Shown piece after piece: positions 1 to 5,631 of a stretch of 5,631 bases of DNA (position 1 is the first letter of the stretch; every line of letters begins with the position of its first letter). The position numbers and the translations under genes were made by a program. The notes under the pieces are model-generated. The model was given only the letters and a program-made list of their open reading frames with translations, made no database searches and was not told the origin of the DNA. The stretch spans positions 1 through 5,631 of the forward strand of contig JAQGHK010000394.1 of the NCBI GenBank assembly GCA_028288875.1. Reading direction: 5' to 3'. The stretch is from Phycisphaerales bacterium (GTDB taxonomy: Bacteria; Planctomycetota; Phycisphaerae; Tepidisphaerales; Tepidisphaeraceae).

Positions 1-768
1 CGGGCCACCGGTGGCAAGCGATTCACCAGCCCGCGCGTGGTCATCGCTGTCCCCAGCGGTATCCCGGGCGGTGAACAACAGGCCGTTATCCAGTCGGCCG
101 AGCGGGCCGGTGCCCGCCGCGTGTTCCTGGTCGAAGAGCCCATGGCCGCCGCGATCGGCGCGGGGCTCCCCGTCACCGAGCCCACCGCCAGCATGATCGT
201 CGACATCGGCGGCGGCACGACCGAAGTGGCCATCATATCTCTTGCAGACATCAGCGTTTGCGACAGCGTCCGCGTCGCCGGCGATGATTTCGATGACGCG
301 ATCATCAGTCACATGAAGCGCACCTACAACATGCTCATCGGCGAGCAGATGGCTGAACGCATCAAGATCAGCATCGGCAGCGCCAGCCCCTTCCCCGCCG
401 ACGCCCAGCCGAGCATGGAAGTCAAAGGCCGCGACATGATCAGCGGCCACCCGCGCAAGATGGCGATCAGCGCCGGCGAGATCCGCGAAGCCCTCCACGA
501 GCCCGTCACCAGCATCGTCGAAGCCGTCAGCCACGTGCTGGAAATGGCCGAACCCGAGCTGGCCGCAGATCTTGTGGACAACGGCATCACCATGGCCGGC
601 GGCAGCAGCATGCTCCGCGGCCTGACCACGGTCATCGGCAACGCCACGGGCCTGGAGGTCCGCCTCGCCGAAGACCCCCTCACCTGCGTCGCCCGCGGCA
701 CGGCCGTCTACCTCGAGAACCTGGAACTCTGGAAAGACACCATGGAGTCCGATCAGGACGACATGTAG
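1..768 (+). CDS. mreB: Rod shape-determining protein MreB, C-terminal part (5' truncated by window edge)
   Basis: This is the bacterial actin homologue that forms membrane-bound ATP-dependent filaments and guides the elongasome (MreC/MreD/RodA/PBP2) building the lateral cell wall. The frame is open from base 1 and reads PRVVIAVPSGIP, then EEPMAAAIGAGLPVTEPT (from about 133), then the phosphate-binding motif VDIGGGTTEVAIISL (about 199-243), then LIGEQMAERIKISIGSA, the adenosine-site segment GITMAGGSSMLRGL (about 583-624) and AEDPLTCVARG. These blocks align in order with E. coli MreB as I remember it. By that comparison roughly 90 N-terminal residues lie outside the window. The adenosine motif is AGGSS where many MreBs have TGGGA, a mild variant still compatible with the actin fold. 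The acidic tail ESDQDDM is followed by TAG. The ATG at 37 is internal, not the start. No mreC follows directly; a 509-bp non-coding gap comes next. The family call is secure. Confidence 0.97.
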   Translation, partial: RATGGKRFTSPRVVIAVPSGIPGGEQQAVIQSAERAGARRVFLVEEPMAAAIGAGLPVTEPTASMIVDIGGGTTEVAIISLADISVCDSVRVAGDDFDDAIISHMKRTYNMLIGEQMAERIKISIGSASPFPADAQPSMEVKGRDMISGHPRKMAISAGEIREALHEPVTSIVEAVSHVLEMAEPELAADLVDNGITMAGGSSMLRGLTTVIGNATGLEVRLAEDPLTCVARGTAVYLENLELWKDTMESDQDDM

Positions 769-1103
769 GCCCCGGACGCGCTCCCGAAGGCACCCTAATC
801 GTACCGCGCCGGCCGCCGTTGTCGGCCAAAATCCGCCGACCTAAATGGGGCCTTTCGCCCTGCTTTTCCGGCCGAAATGGTCGGAGTTCAGGCCGCCAGA
901 TTTTCCTTGGCCCGGCCGTGCGAAACGTTATCCTTATCAGGTAACCTGCCGCCCCTCTCGCCGTGATTTCCCCACCTAACCGCCCCCGGGCGGCCGCCCC
1001 TTCGCGCGCTAGTTCCGCCCTATCAACTCGGCCGACGGTGTCACTTATAAAATCGAATGTCAGCGCCGCCGATCGGAACAACTTGCCGTAGCGCCATCTG
1101 ACT

Positions 1104-1142
1104 CCCTCTCTCGGTATGGCCGGGAGAGGGCTGGGGTGGGGG
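1104..1142 (+). repeat. REP-like palindromic element
   Basis: The arms CCCTCTCTCGG (1104-1114) and CCGGGAGAGGG (1120-1130) pair over 11 positions, ten Watson-Crick and one T-G wobble, around the 5-nt loop TATGG. The 3' flank CTGGGGTGGGGG follows directly. This matches the general form of a widespread class of intergenic REP-type repeats in GC-rich bacteria, a GGGAGAGGG stem followed by CTGGGGTG(A/G)GGG. Such elements are usually present in many copies and are associated with REP-associated tyrosine transposases (RAYTs). Only one copy is in this window, so its repetitive nature is inferred from sequence form. Confidence 0.6.
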
Positions 1143-1265
1143 CTTCCGACGAACGAACTTCGCGACCGAAGTGGGGCGGACGTTCGATGCCGCCCGGTCA
1201 CAACCACGCCAGCAACTTCTTGCGATCCCCCGCCGCCCACGTCACACTTCATCCACATCTCACCC

Positions 1266-1273
1266 GGGGAGGG
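1266..1273 (+). promoter_or_regulatory. Ribosome binding site for the secreted-protein gene
   Basis: GGGGAGGG lies 4 nt before the ATG at 1278. It decides the start. Upstream in-frame codons as far as 1116 would remove the signal peptide from the N-terminus and run through the REP-like hairpin, and they have no comparable site. Confidence 0.75.
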
Positions 1274-1277
1274 CCCG

Positions 1278-3095
1278 ATGCGAAACGTCATGTCTGCGGT
1301 GCTCGTCGCTTGCCTGATCAACGTCTGCTCCGCCGCCGAGCCCGCCAAGAGTTACACCGACGGCACGCTCACGGTTGTGGGCACCGTTGTCGATGAGAAG
1401 TGGACCGGCAAGTTCATCATGAACGGCGCGGAGTATCCCGCGACGGCCGAGGGGGAAGATGACGGCACGGTCATCGGCACCTTCCACGCCAACGGCCAGG
1501 ACTTTCCCTTCACCGGCCTGCTGAAGGGCGACACCCTCACGCTCATCACCGGCGGAAAAACCTACTGGCTTAAACCCAAACCCGCCGCCGCCCCGCCGGC
1601 CGCACCGAACCCCCTCGGCGACGCGGCCGCCGCAACGCCGTCCGCTGCAACGCCGCCCGCAGCAACACCATCCGCCACGGCAGCAAGCGCCCCCGCCGGT
1701 TACACCGTCGTCCATCAGACCGAAGCCGGCCAGGCCCTCACGGCCGCCAAGGCCGACACCGATAGCGTCCGCGCCGCGCTCATCGCCACGCTGAACGACA
1801 TCACCCCGCTGTTCGATGCCAAGCCCGTCGTCGGCGGTGCTTATGAAGATTCGAAGACCCACCGCAGCGGCGGCGCGATGTTCACCGCTGCCCTCAAAGG
1901 CAAACCGGTGCGCGGCATGGTCTCGACGCAGCTCGCCGACCAAGGGGCCAATGGCAACGGCGGCAATGGCAAAGGCGCCCGCGTCGCCGTCCTCTACGCT
2001 AATGCCGACGCGACGGCCGATGACGTTCGCACCCTCACCACGCCGCCGAAGCCCGCAGAGGCGAAGGCGGCAGAGGCGAAGGCAGCAGATCCGAAGGCCG
2101 CGGACGGCAAGCCCGCCAATGTGGATGCTGCGGTGCCCGCCAAGCCGCGAACGCAGGAAGAACTCGCCGCCGCCGTCGATGCCATTCATCTCACGCACTA
2201 CGACTTCCCCGATGGCACAGGGTCCACCGGCGTAGCCGACGGCTGGACCACCAGCACGCAGTCCGCCCTTGATTGCAATTACCTGCAAGGCCCCGCCGGC
2301 CAGCACATTGCCGTCGGCGCGAGTTTCTCCCTGATGACGCCCGATTCCCGCCTCGGCCGGGCCGGCATGGCCGGCGTGATGGTCGCCCCTTTCGCCGACC
2401 CGCCCGACGCGCTGGCCGAGCTGATCCCGCTGCTGAGCAAAATGAGCGTCAACGGCGGCGGCGCGCCGATGCGCCTCGATAAAATCATCGACAGCCAACC
2501 CGTCCAGGCCCAGTTCCCCGGCCAGCGCGCGGCCATCATCAATTACCTGATCACCCATCAGGTCGGCGACCGCACCATCCAGACCCGGAACAACGCCAAG
2601 CTCGTCTGCACTCCGCCCGGCCAGGTCGGCATGTGGAACATCTTCGTCACCGAAATGACCGCCCCCGTCGATACGTGGGAGCAAGACGTGCCCACCATGC
2701 TGGCCATGATGAAATCCCGCCGCGAAAATGCCGCCGCCTGCCAGCAGGTCGACCTGCAACGCCAGAACGCGATCCGCCAGCAGGGTGCCGATTCCCAAGC
2801 CCGCCTCAACGCCCAATTCGAAGCCGGCCAGGCCCGCCACCGCGCCCAGACCGCCAGCTTCGACGCCTACAACAAACGCTGGGAAACCAACCAGAACACC
2901 ATCGCCCGCTCGAACGATAACTTCGTCGAACTCATGAAAGGCACCCGCACCGTCGTCGACACCCAAACCAACACGAAGTGGGACCAGGACCTGACGAATG
3001 TCGACGGCGTCGTGAATAGCCTGAACGCGAACGACCCCGGGCGATTTGTGGCGGTGCCGTTCCGCGATGAGCAGGACCCGCTGATCGGGCGGTGA
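1278..3095 (+). CDS. Predicted secreted protein of unknown function with repeated beta module and Ala/Pro linkers
   Basis: I do not recognise this 605-residue protein. Residues 1-20 (MRNVMSAVLVACLINVCSAA) form a Sec-type signal peptide, with likely cleavage just before or after A20. LVAC at 9-12 resembles a lipobox but is unusually close to the N-terminus. Residues 25-98 are beta-rich and contain a tandem repeat of about 23 residues, GKFIMNGAEYPATAEG (44-59) matching GTFHANGQDFPFTGLL (67-82). A Pro/Ala/Thr linker spans 100-140. A first globular part spans about 141-250 and includes the Gly/Asn loop GANGNGGNGKG. A second linker at 260-279 is a four-fold 5-residue repeat (AEAKA type). A larger folded part spans about 291-480. 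The rest is a Gln/Asn/Ala-rich amphipathic helix (about 485-545) and a tail, GTRTVVDTQTN...NDPGRFVAVP, that resembles ends of other secreted bacterial hypothetical proteins. High GC at third positions agrees with native coding sequence. An envelope or extracellular location is inferred; no catalytic motif is visible. Confidence 0.85.
   Translation: MRNVMSAVLVACLINVCSAAEPAKSYTDGTLTVVGTVVDEKWTGKFIMNGAEYPATAEGEDDGTVIGTFHANGQDFPFTGLLKGDTLTLITGGKTYWLKPKPAAAPPAAPNPLGDAAAATPSAATPPAATPSATAASAPAGYTVVHQTEAGQALTAAKADTDSVRAALIATLNDITPLFDAKPVVGGAYEDSKTHRSGGAMFTAALKGKPVRGMVSTQLADQGANGNGGNGKGARVAVLYANADATADDVRTLTTPPKPAEAKAAEAKAADPKAADGKPANVDAAVPAKPRTQEELAAAVDAIHLTHYDFPDGTGSTGVADGWTTSTQSALDCNYLQGPAGQHIAVGASFSLMTPDSRLGRAGMAGVMVAPFADPPDALAELIPLLSKMSVNGGGAPMRLDKIIDSQPVQAQFPGQRAAIINYLITHQVGDRTIQTRNNAKLVCTPPGQVGMWNIFVTEMTAPVDTWEQDVPTMLAMMKSRRENAAACQQVDLQRQNAIRQQGADSQARLNAQFEAGQARHRAQTASFDAYNKRWETNQNTIARSNDNFVELMKGTRTVVDTQTNTKWDQDLTNVDGVVNSLNANDPGRFVAVPFRDEQDPLIGR
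2055..2114 (+). repeat. 15-bp tandem repeat encoding Ala/Glu/Lys linker (4 units)
   Basis: Four consecutive 15-bp units encode AEAKA-AEAKA-ADPKA-ADGKP. Units 1 and 2 differ at one base (GCAGAGGCGAAGGCG against GCAGAGGCGAAGGCA), while units 3 and 4 have diverged. The repeat sits in the linker between two folded parts of the secreted protein, so it probably varies in copy number between strains and acts as a flexible or helical spacer. Confidence 0.75.
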
Positions 3096-3144
3096 AGCGC
3101 GGAGACACACGTTGCCGTTTGGGTGGCTTCGGCTCAGGCTCTCT

Positions 3145-4611
3145 TCAGGTTTCGCACGTCGCAAGTACCCAAGCACGACGATAGTTATTCTTGATGCGTT
3201 CAAAGACGGTTGAGGGTGCAAACCCGATAGTCTTCAGCAGAAGCATTTGCAGCAGGTAGCGCATCCTTTCTGCTGCTAGCATTCGATGTTCGTCCGCGAT
3301 AACAAATTCGCCCTTAGAGCCTTCGTCGCGATGAGTAAGATAATTTCTTGTATCCGTAATGCTCTGCGCGAAACGCTTAGCGTCCCCGAAAAGCGACTTC
3401 TGAATTTCTGGGTCAAGTGATTGCAAGGCCTTGGTTAGCCTCTTCCTTAACGAATAAGCGTTTGCAAATTTCAGCTTGTTCTTGATCGCCTCTCGATGGT
3501 CGCTCGCAACAGTTGCAGGGATTGATGCCACAAGCGGAGTGTAAATTTCCGTTATGTACTCATCCTCATCAGCAACGTAGTTGCCACCATCTTCCTCACG
3601 ATGCAGAACTTCAAAGGCTTGGCTCAGTGTGAGAATCGCTGTGCTCGGGGTCTGCTTGCCACCGATGAAGATGCTCTCGAAAAGTTCGTATGCCGACTGA
3701 AGCTTCTTGCTATTCTCGATCCATGCAGACAGGCAATCACCCAACTTGCTGCCGACCTCGGTGAATGGAACGAGCATCTCCGAACTAAGCATTTCCCTGG
3801 ATCGCTCGCGGAATTCCTGCGGCCAGATTAATGAGCAAATCGTTTTATCGATCTCCCTCGTCGCCAAATTTTCAGGCTTAACGATGAGGTGAATTTGTCG
3901 GATTTGAACACTGGCTCCAATGATCGTCGTGAAAAAGCGACTAATCTCGCGGCAGACTTCAAGCCACTTCTCAAGTTTCCACGTGCTTTCTGCTTCAAGT
4001 TCAATCTGAACATGCGATCTAAATTTTATAGTGGCCGGTGACCGTGAAGACTCATAAGCAGTGGCAACACGCAGCTTGATATCGAAGCCGTGGCTTCCGA
4101 CCTTCTCTGTCAGAATGTTTTCATTGAATGCTTTAACAATCATTTCTGAACGCAAGCCGTTATCTAGCTGGTCAAATGAGATCAGCCTCCGGTCTACCCA
4201 TTCGGTGAGGTGGTCGAGTTGCAAGGCGCAATACGAACTCAGTGGTTCTTCGGCATCGTCAGAAATAACACCAAATAATGATCCGGTCGCTGAATAGATG
4301 GCCGTTGTCATTGCGCCACCGACGTTTGTCGACGCCGACTGTACCCCGTAAAGCGTGATGCATTGTCCGCTGTGGGCTTGGCCCAAGATCAGTGGAGGGC
4401 CAAAAGTCCGTCCAAATTCTCCTTCAGGCCTCTTGATGTTGCGGTGAGTTGGCACGGAGGCGAAATGCCTTTCCAGCGTGCCGTCCAAGTCGAGTTTTAA
4501 ATCGCCTGACTCACCGACCTGCAATGTACCGGTGACTTTATTGTCGGACGCCTCCGGCAACCACCATCGTCCTTTAAGCTCAAATGCGCTGCCAAGCCTT
4601 CGTTCAGCCAT
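3145..4611 (-). CDS. ApeA-like HEPN-domain protein, probable anti-phage RNase
   Basis: This 488-residue protein resembles ApeA, a single-gene anti-phage (abortive-infection type) HEPN protein. Residues 8-45 read SAFELKGRWWLPE...VTGTLQV...GDLKLDLDG, the typical opening of the beta-rich ApeA N-terminal domain, which runs to roughly 250. A helical middle follows. The C-terminal ApeA-like HEPN domain begins near LTLSQAFEVLHRE (327-339) and contains ITDTRNYLTHRDEG (418-431). R422 and H427 form the R-x4-H catalytic motif of HEPN ribonucleases, encoded at 3331-3348. Family knowledge suggests RNA cleavage on phage sensing; the target here is unknown. I chose ATG 4611 because AGGGG lies 5 nt upstream and it begins right before the conserved block; a TTG at 4665 is open but lacks support. 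The gene is visibly less GC-rich than its neighbours and uses codons such as AGA, AAT, TAT and CTT, which suggests horizontal acquisition. It follows dinB by 75 bp and converges with the secreted-protein gene. No partner gene is adjacent. Confidence 0.85.
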   Translation of the reverse strand: MAERRLGSAFELKGRWWLPEASDNKVTGTLQVGESGDLKLDLDGTLERHFASVPTHRNIKRPEGEFGRTFGPPLILGQAHSGQCITLYGVQSASTNVGGAMTTAIYSATGSLFGVISDDAEEPLSSYCALQLDHLTEWVDRRLISFDQLDNGLRSEMIVKAFNENILTEKVGSHGFDIKLRVATAYESSRSPATIKFRSHVQIELEAESTWKLEKWLEVCREISRFFTTIIGASVQIRQIHLIVKPENLATREIDKTICSLIWPQEFRERSREMLSSEMLVPFTEVGSKLGDCLSAWIENSKKLQSAYELFESIFIGGKQTPSTAILTLSQAFEVLHREEDGGNYVADEDEYITEIYTPLVASIPATVASDHREAIKNKLKFANAYSLRKRLTKALQSLDPEIQKSLFGDAKRFAQSITDTRNYLTHRDEGSKGEFVIADEHRMLAAERMRYLLQMLLLKTIGFAPSTVFERIKNNYRRAWVLATCET

Positions 4612-4616
4612 TGAAG

Positions 4617-4621
4617 CCCCT
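4617..4621 (-). promoter_or_regulatory. Ribosome binding site deciding the HEPN gene start
   Basis: On the minus strand AGGGG lies 5 nt upstream of the ATG at 4611-4609. This favours that ATG over the in-frame TTG at 4665, which would add 18 residues (SYRPQTRPQ...) that do not look like part of the conserved domain. Confidence 0.65.
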
Positions 4622-4639
4622 GAGAACGATAGAAGTTGC

Positions 4640-4655
4640 GGCCTCGTTTGAGGCC
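4640..4655. promoter_or_regulatory. Perfect inverted repeat upstream of the HEPN gene
   Basis: GGCCTC-GTTT-GAGGCC is a perfect 6-bp stem with a 4-nt loop, centred about 36 bp upstream of the HEPN gene start and 32-47 bp after the dinB stop. Neither strand has a T-tract after it, so it is not a standard intrinsic terminator. It could be an operator for a repressor, a leader hairpin limiting translation, or a weak dinB transcript end. The structure is seen directly; the role is a guess. Confidence 0.4.
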
Positions 4656-4686
4656 TGTAGGACAAGTATCAAACTACATACTACCT

Positions 4687-5172
4687 CTACATCAGATGCG
4701 GCTTACCCAGCGCCCGGCGGGTGACTTGGAATTGGCCGAGATGCATGTACGGATGCGAGCCGAGGAGGATCGCCACGCTGCCAAACGTTGGGGCGAAGTT
4801 CTGAAAGTGCTCGGGGGTGGGCTTGGCGAGGTCGGCGTCGCTGAGCTTGGACGCCCAGGCGGCGGCGGCGTCCATCGCCTGATCGAATCGGGCGAGCAGC
4901 TCGGCCTTGCTCGGGAAGAACGCGGCGTCGTCAAACGCGGCCTTGCTCTTGCCGAAGCGCGGATCGTCCTCGTAGGGGAACGCAATGCTCGGGTCGCAGG
5001 TGGTGACCATGCCGCGCGTCGAGTTGGCCAGATGGCCCAACTGCCAGATCGCATGATTGGCCGTTTTGACCGGGCGCGCCATCATGTCCGCGTCGGAAAA
5101 ATCCGCCAGCGTCATGCCGATCATGCCCTTGGTCTGCAGGATATTCTTCGAGAAAAGTTCAGCAACGGACAT
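4687..5172 (-). CDS. DinB family protein (putative metal-dependent four-helix-bundle protein)
   Basis: This 161-residue protein fits the DinB/YfiT-like superfamily, small four-helix bundles that usually bind a divalent metal through three histidines. Some relatives are thiol-dependent (for example mycothiol or bacillithiol) transferases, and most are uncharacterised. The length is usual for the family. Likely metal ligands are H47 in HAIWQLGHLA (40-49), and H140 and H144 in GSHPYMHLGQFQVTRRALGKP (138-158). The final H-x3-H-x-GQ...RR...G block is the family signature. There is no signal peptide, so it is probably cytoplasmic. The start is secure: GGAGG (minus strand, 5179-5183) lies 6 nt before the ATG at 5172. 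The GC-rich composition matches the native genes and not the HEPN gene that follows. The substrate cannot be predicted; the name recalls the DNA-damage-inducible Bacillus gene and does not mean DNA polymerase IV. Confidence 0.88.
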   Translation of the reverse strand: MSVAELFSKNILQTKGMIGMTLADFSDADMMARPVKTANHAIWQLGHLANSTRGMVTTCDPSIAFPYEDDPRFGKSKAAFDDAAFFPSKAELLARFDQAMDAAAAWASKLSDADLAKPTPEHFQNFAPTFGSVAILLGSHPYMHLGQFQVTRRALGKPHLM

Positions 5173-5178
5173 TGAGAG

Positions 5179-5183
5179 CCTCC
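5179..5183 (-). promoter_or_regulatory. Ribosome binding site of the DinB-family gene
   Basis: GGAGG on the minus strand, spaced 6 nt from the ATG at 5172. The 131-bp gap upstream (5173-5303) is more AT-rich in its middle and contains TATATT on the minus strand (5259-5264), a possible -10 box without a good -35. A promoter there is plausible but not shown. The same gap has GC-rich complementary segments near its ends (GGTTGG near 5194, CCAACC near 5277). Confidence 0.7.
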
Positions 5184-5303
5184 ATTAGGTTGCGGTTGGA
5201 CGGGTGGGACAGGTTAGTAATCCAAAACTGTGATTTTCGAAGCTTTCGTCCGAGTTGCAATATACAGGTTTGAGTACCAACCGTTGCCACCCGCCCCACG
5301 AAA

Positions 5304-5631
5304 CTACCCGGCGCGGTCGAGCCAGCCCATTTGTCGGAGCTGATCGCGGATAGTTCGGTAGGTAAATGGACTGACATGCAGATTGAACTCCGCGTCCGCC
5401 ATTCTGATTTTTGCGCCGTACCACAACGAGATAGTCACGCTGTCGATGGCGTCGGCCGGTAGGAACCACACATCGTGGACATTGCCGGGATTCGGCCAAT
5501 CGGGATGGCGGACGACCGGGTCACGCAAATCCGCGTAGGTGCCTCGCCAGACCAGCTCGCTGCCAAGCGATTGCTCGTCCTTCCGCATCAGGGGCTGGCC
5601 GAAAGGGCCTGCCGCCGCGGCCGCGGCGGCC
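5304..5631 (-). CDS. Uncharacterised protein, C-terminal part (frame open to the right window edge)
   Basis: I do not recognise this protein. The minus-strand frame is open from the right edge to a TAG at 5306-5304. The first in-frame ATG in the window is at 5588 and would give 94 residues. No purine-rich ribosome site precedes it, unlike the three other visible starts in this window, and the frame continues upstream as AAAAAAAGPFGQPL, so it may be the end of a longer protein with an Ala-rich linker. From the ATG the sequence is mixed and protein-like, with Trp/Tyr/Phe spread through it (VWRGTYADL, HDVWFLPADAIDSVTISLWYG, AEFNLHVSPFTYRTIRDQLRQMGWLDRAG). Most codons end in G or C as in the native genes, which supports real coding. 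There is no signal peptide or membrane segment in the visible part. It lies 131 bp upstream of the DinB-family gene on the same strand. The true start is uncertain. Confidence 0.6.
   Translation of the reverse strand, partial: AAAAAAAGPFGQPLMRKDEQSLGSELVWRGTYADLRDPVVRHPDWPNPGNVHDVWFLPADAIDSVTISLWYGAKIRMADAEFNLHVSPFTYRTIRDQLRQMGWLDRAG
5611..5630. repeat. 20-bp perfect GC palindrome at the window edge
   Basis: GCCGCCGCGGCCGCGGCGGC equals its own reverse complement over all 20 bases and is made only of G and C. It lies in the Ala-coding stretch of the open minus-strand frame and ends one base before the window does. It may simply reflect GCC/GCG alanine codons, or it may be a hairpin at which sequencing or assembly stopped. 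Confidence 0.6.

Larger units (their letters stand above)
769..1277. other. Intergenic region with several inverted repeats, between mreB and the secreted-protein gene
   Basis: I see no convincing gene in this 509-bp gap. It holds a string of GC-rich inverted repeats. GTCGGC(8-nt loop)GCCGAC at 821-840 is a possible mreB 3' hairpin but has no following T-tract. A perfect 12-bp palindrome, GGGCGGCCGCCC, lies at 988-999. A REP-like hairpin lies at 1104-1130. GGGCGG(10-nt loop)CCGCCC lies at 1174-1195, with outer arms GACC/GGTC at 1164-1167 and 1196-1199. An AT-rich TTATAAAAT at 1045-1053 is the best -10-like sequence for the downstream gene, but I find no good -35 at 16-18 bp from it, so I do not call a promoter. 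If that were the start region, the leader would be over 200 nt long and contain the hairpins. Confidence 0.6.

Noticed and set aside
821..840. An intrinsic terminator after mreB
   Set aside because: The GTCGGC/GCCGAC stem is only 6 bp and has no T-tract, so I describe it only as an inverted repeat.
1116..1277. An N-terminal extension of the secreted protein to the ATG at 1116
   Set aside because: It would place the signal peptide 54 residues inside the protein and translate the REP-like hairpin. The ATG at 1278 has a strong ribosome site.
1302..1313. A lipobox LVAC at residues 9-12 of the secreted protein
   Set aside because: The cysteine would follow only 11 residues, which is short for a lipoprotein signal. 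An ordinary signal peptidase site near residue 20 fits better, though lipid attachment is not excluded.
680..1348. A 222-residue open frame on the minus strand across the mreB end and the intergenic gap
   Set aside because: Arg/Gly/Pro-rich translation without recognisable features. It overlaps mreB and the next gene start and runs through the inverted repeats.
1575..1697. Ala/Pro/Thr-rich repetitive stretch considered as a tandem DNA repeat
   Set aside because: The codons (gcaacgccgtccgct and similar) are only loosely repetitive, so it is best treated as a low-complexity protein linker. No CRISPR-like spacing exists here or elsewhere in the window.
3096..3144. A bidirectional terminator between the convergent genes
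   Set aside because: The 49-bp gap has no convincing stem with flanking T or A tracts.
1260..3221. A 653-residue open frame on the minus strand
   Set aside because: It is a mirror of the GC-rich secreted-protein gene. The translation is Gly/Ala/Arg/Val-rich with no domain, it overlaps the opposite gene completely, and the plus-strand frame has a signal peptide and ribosome site.
4612..4665. An 18-residue extension of the HEPN protein from a TTG
   Set aside because: It has a rare start codon, it would translate the inverted repeat, and the ATG at 4611 has AGGGG at good spacing directly before the conserved N-terminal block.
4636..5175. A 179-residue open frame on the plus strand opposite the DinB gene
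   Set aside because: It is a shadow of the DinB-family gene, which has the His triad and a clear ribosome site.

Overview
The window reads as a GC-rich bacterial chromosome fragment with one conspicuously less GC-rich gene in it. The organism cannot be fixed from the sequence. MreB points to a rod-type cell-wall/cytoskeleton lineage. The very high G/C at third codon positions, the Ala/Pro-rich secreted protein and the REP-like hairpin of the type CCCTCTC...GAGAGGG-CTGGGGTG would suit Planctomycetota (for example Phycisphaerae) or another PVC/soil lineage. That assignment is inference only.

Layout. (1) 1-768, + strand: the C-terminal three quarters of the actin homologue MreB, cut by the left window edge. 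(2) 769-1277: a long non-coding gap with several inverted repeats, including a REP-like hairpin at 1104-1130, and the leader of the next gene. (3) 1278-3095, + strand: a 605-residue protein with a signal peptide, a small repeated beta-rich N-terminal module, two low-complexity Ala/Pro linkers and a helical Gln/Asn/Ala-rich C-terminus. I do not recognise its function. (4) 3145-4611, - strand: an ApeA-like HEPN protein with a KGRWWLPE-type N-terminal domain and an RNYLTH (R-x4-H) ribonuclease motif near the C-terminus. This is the probable anti-phage gene. (5) 4687-5172, - strand: a DinB-fold putative metalloprotein. (6) 5304 to the right edge, - strand: the end of an unrecognised protein whose frame stays open to the edge, which is marked by a 20-bp perfect GC palindrome.

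How they fit together. mreB and the secreted protein run rightwards and may both act at the envelope, but the 509-bp gap argues against one transcript. The three minus-strand genes run leftwards and converge on the secreted-protein gene. The HEPN gene lies 75 bp downstream of dinB on the same strand. Its base composition and codon choice differ sharply from both neighbours, so it looks like a single-gene defence cargo inserted between housekeeping genes. No integrase, transposase, CRISPR array, tRNA or rRNA is visible. The most interesting item is this solitary ApeA-like gene; I see no evidence for a new multi-gene system.
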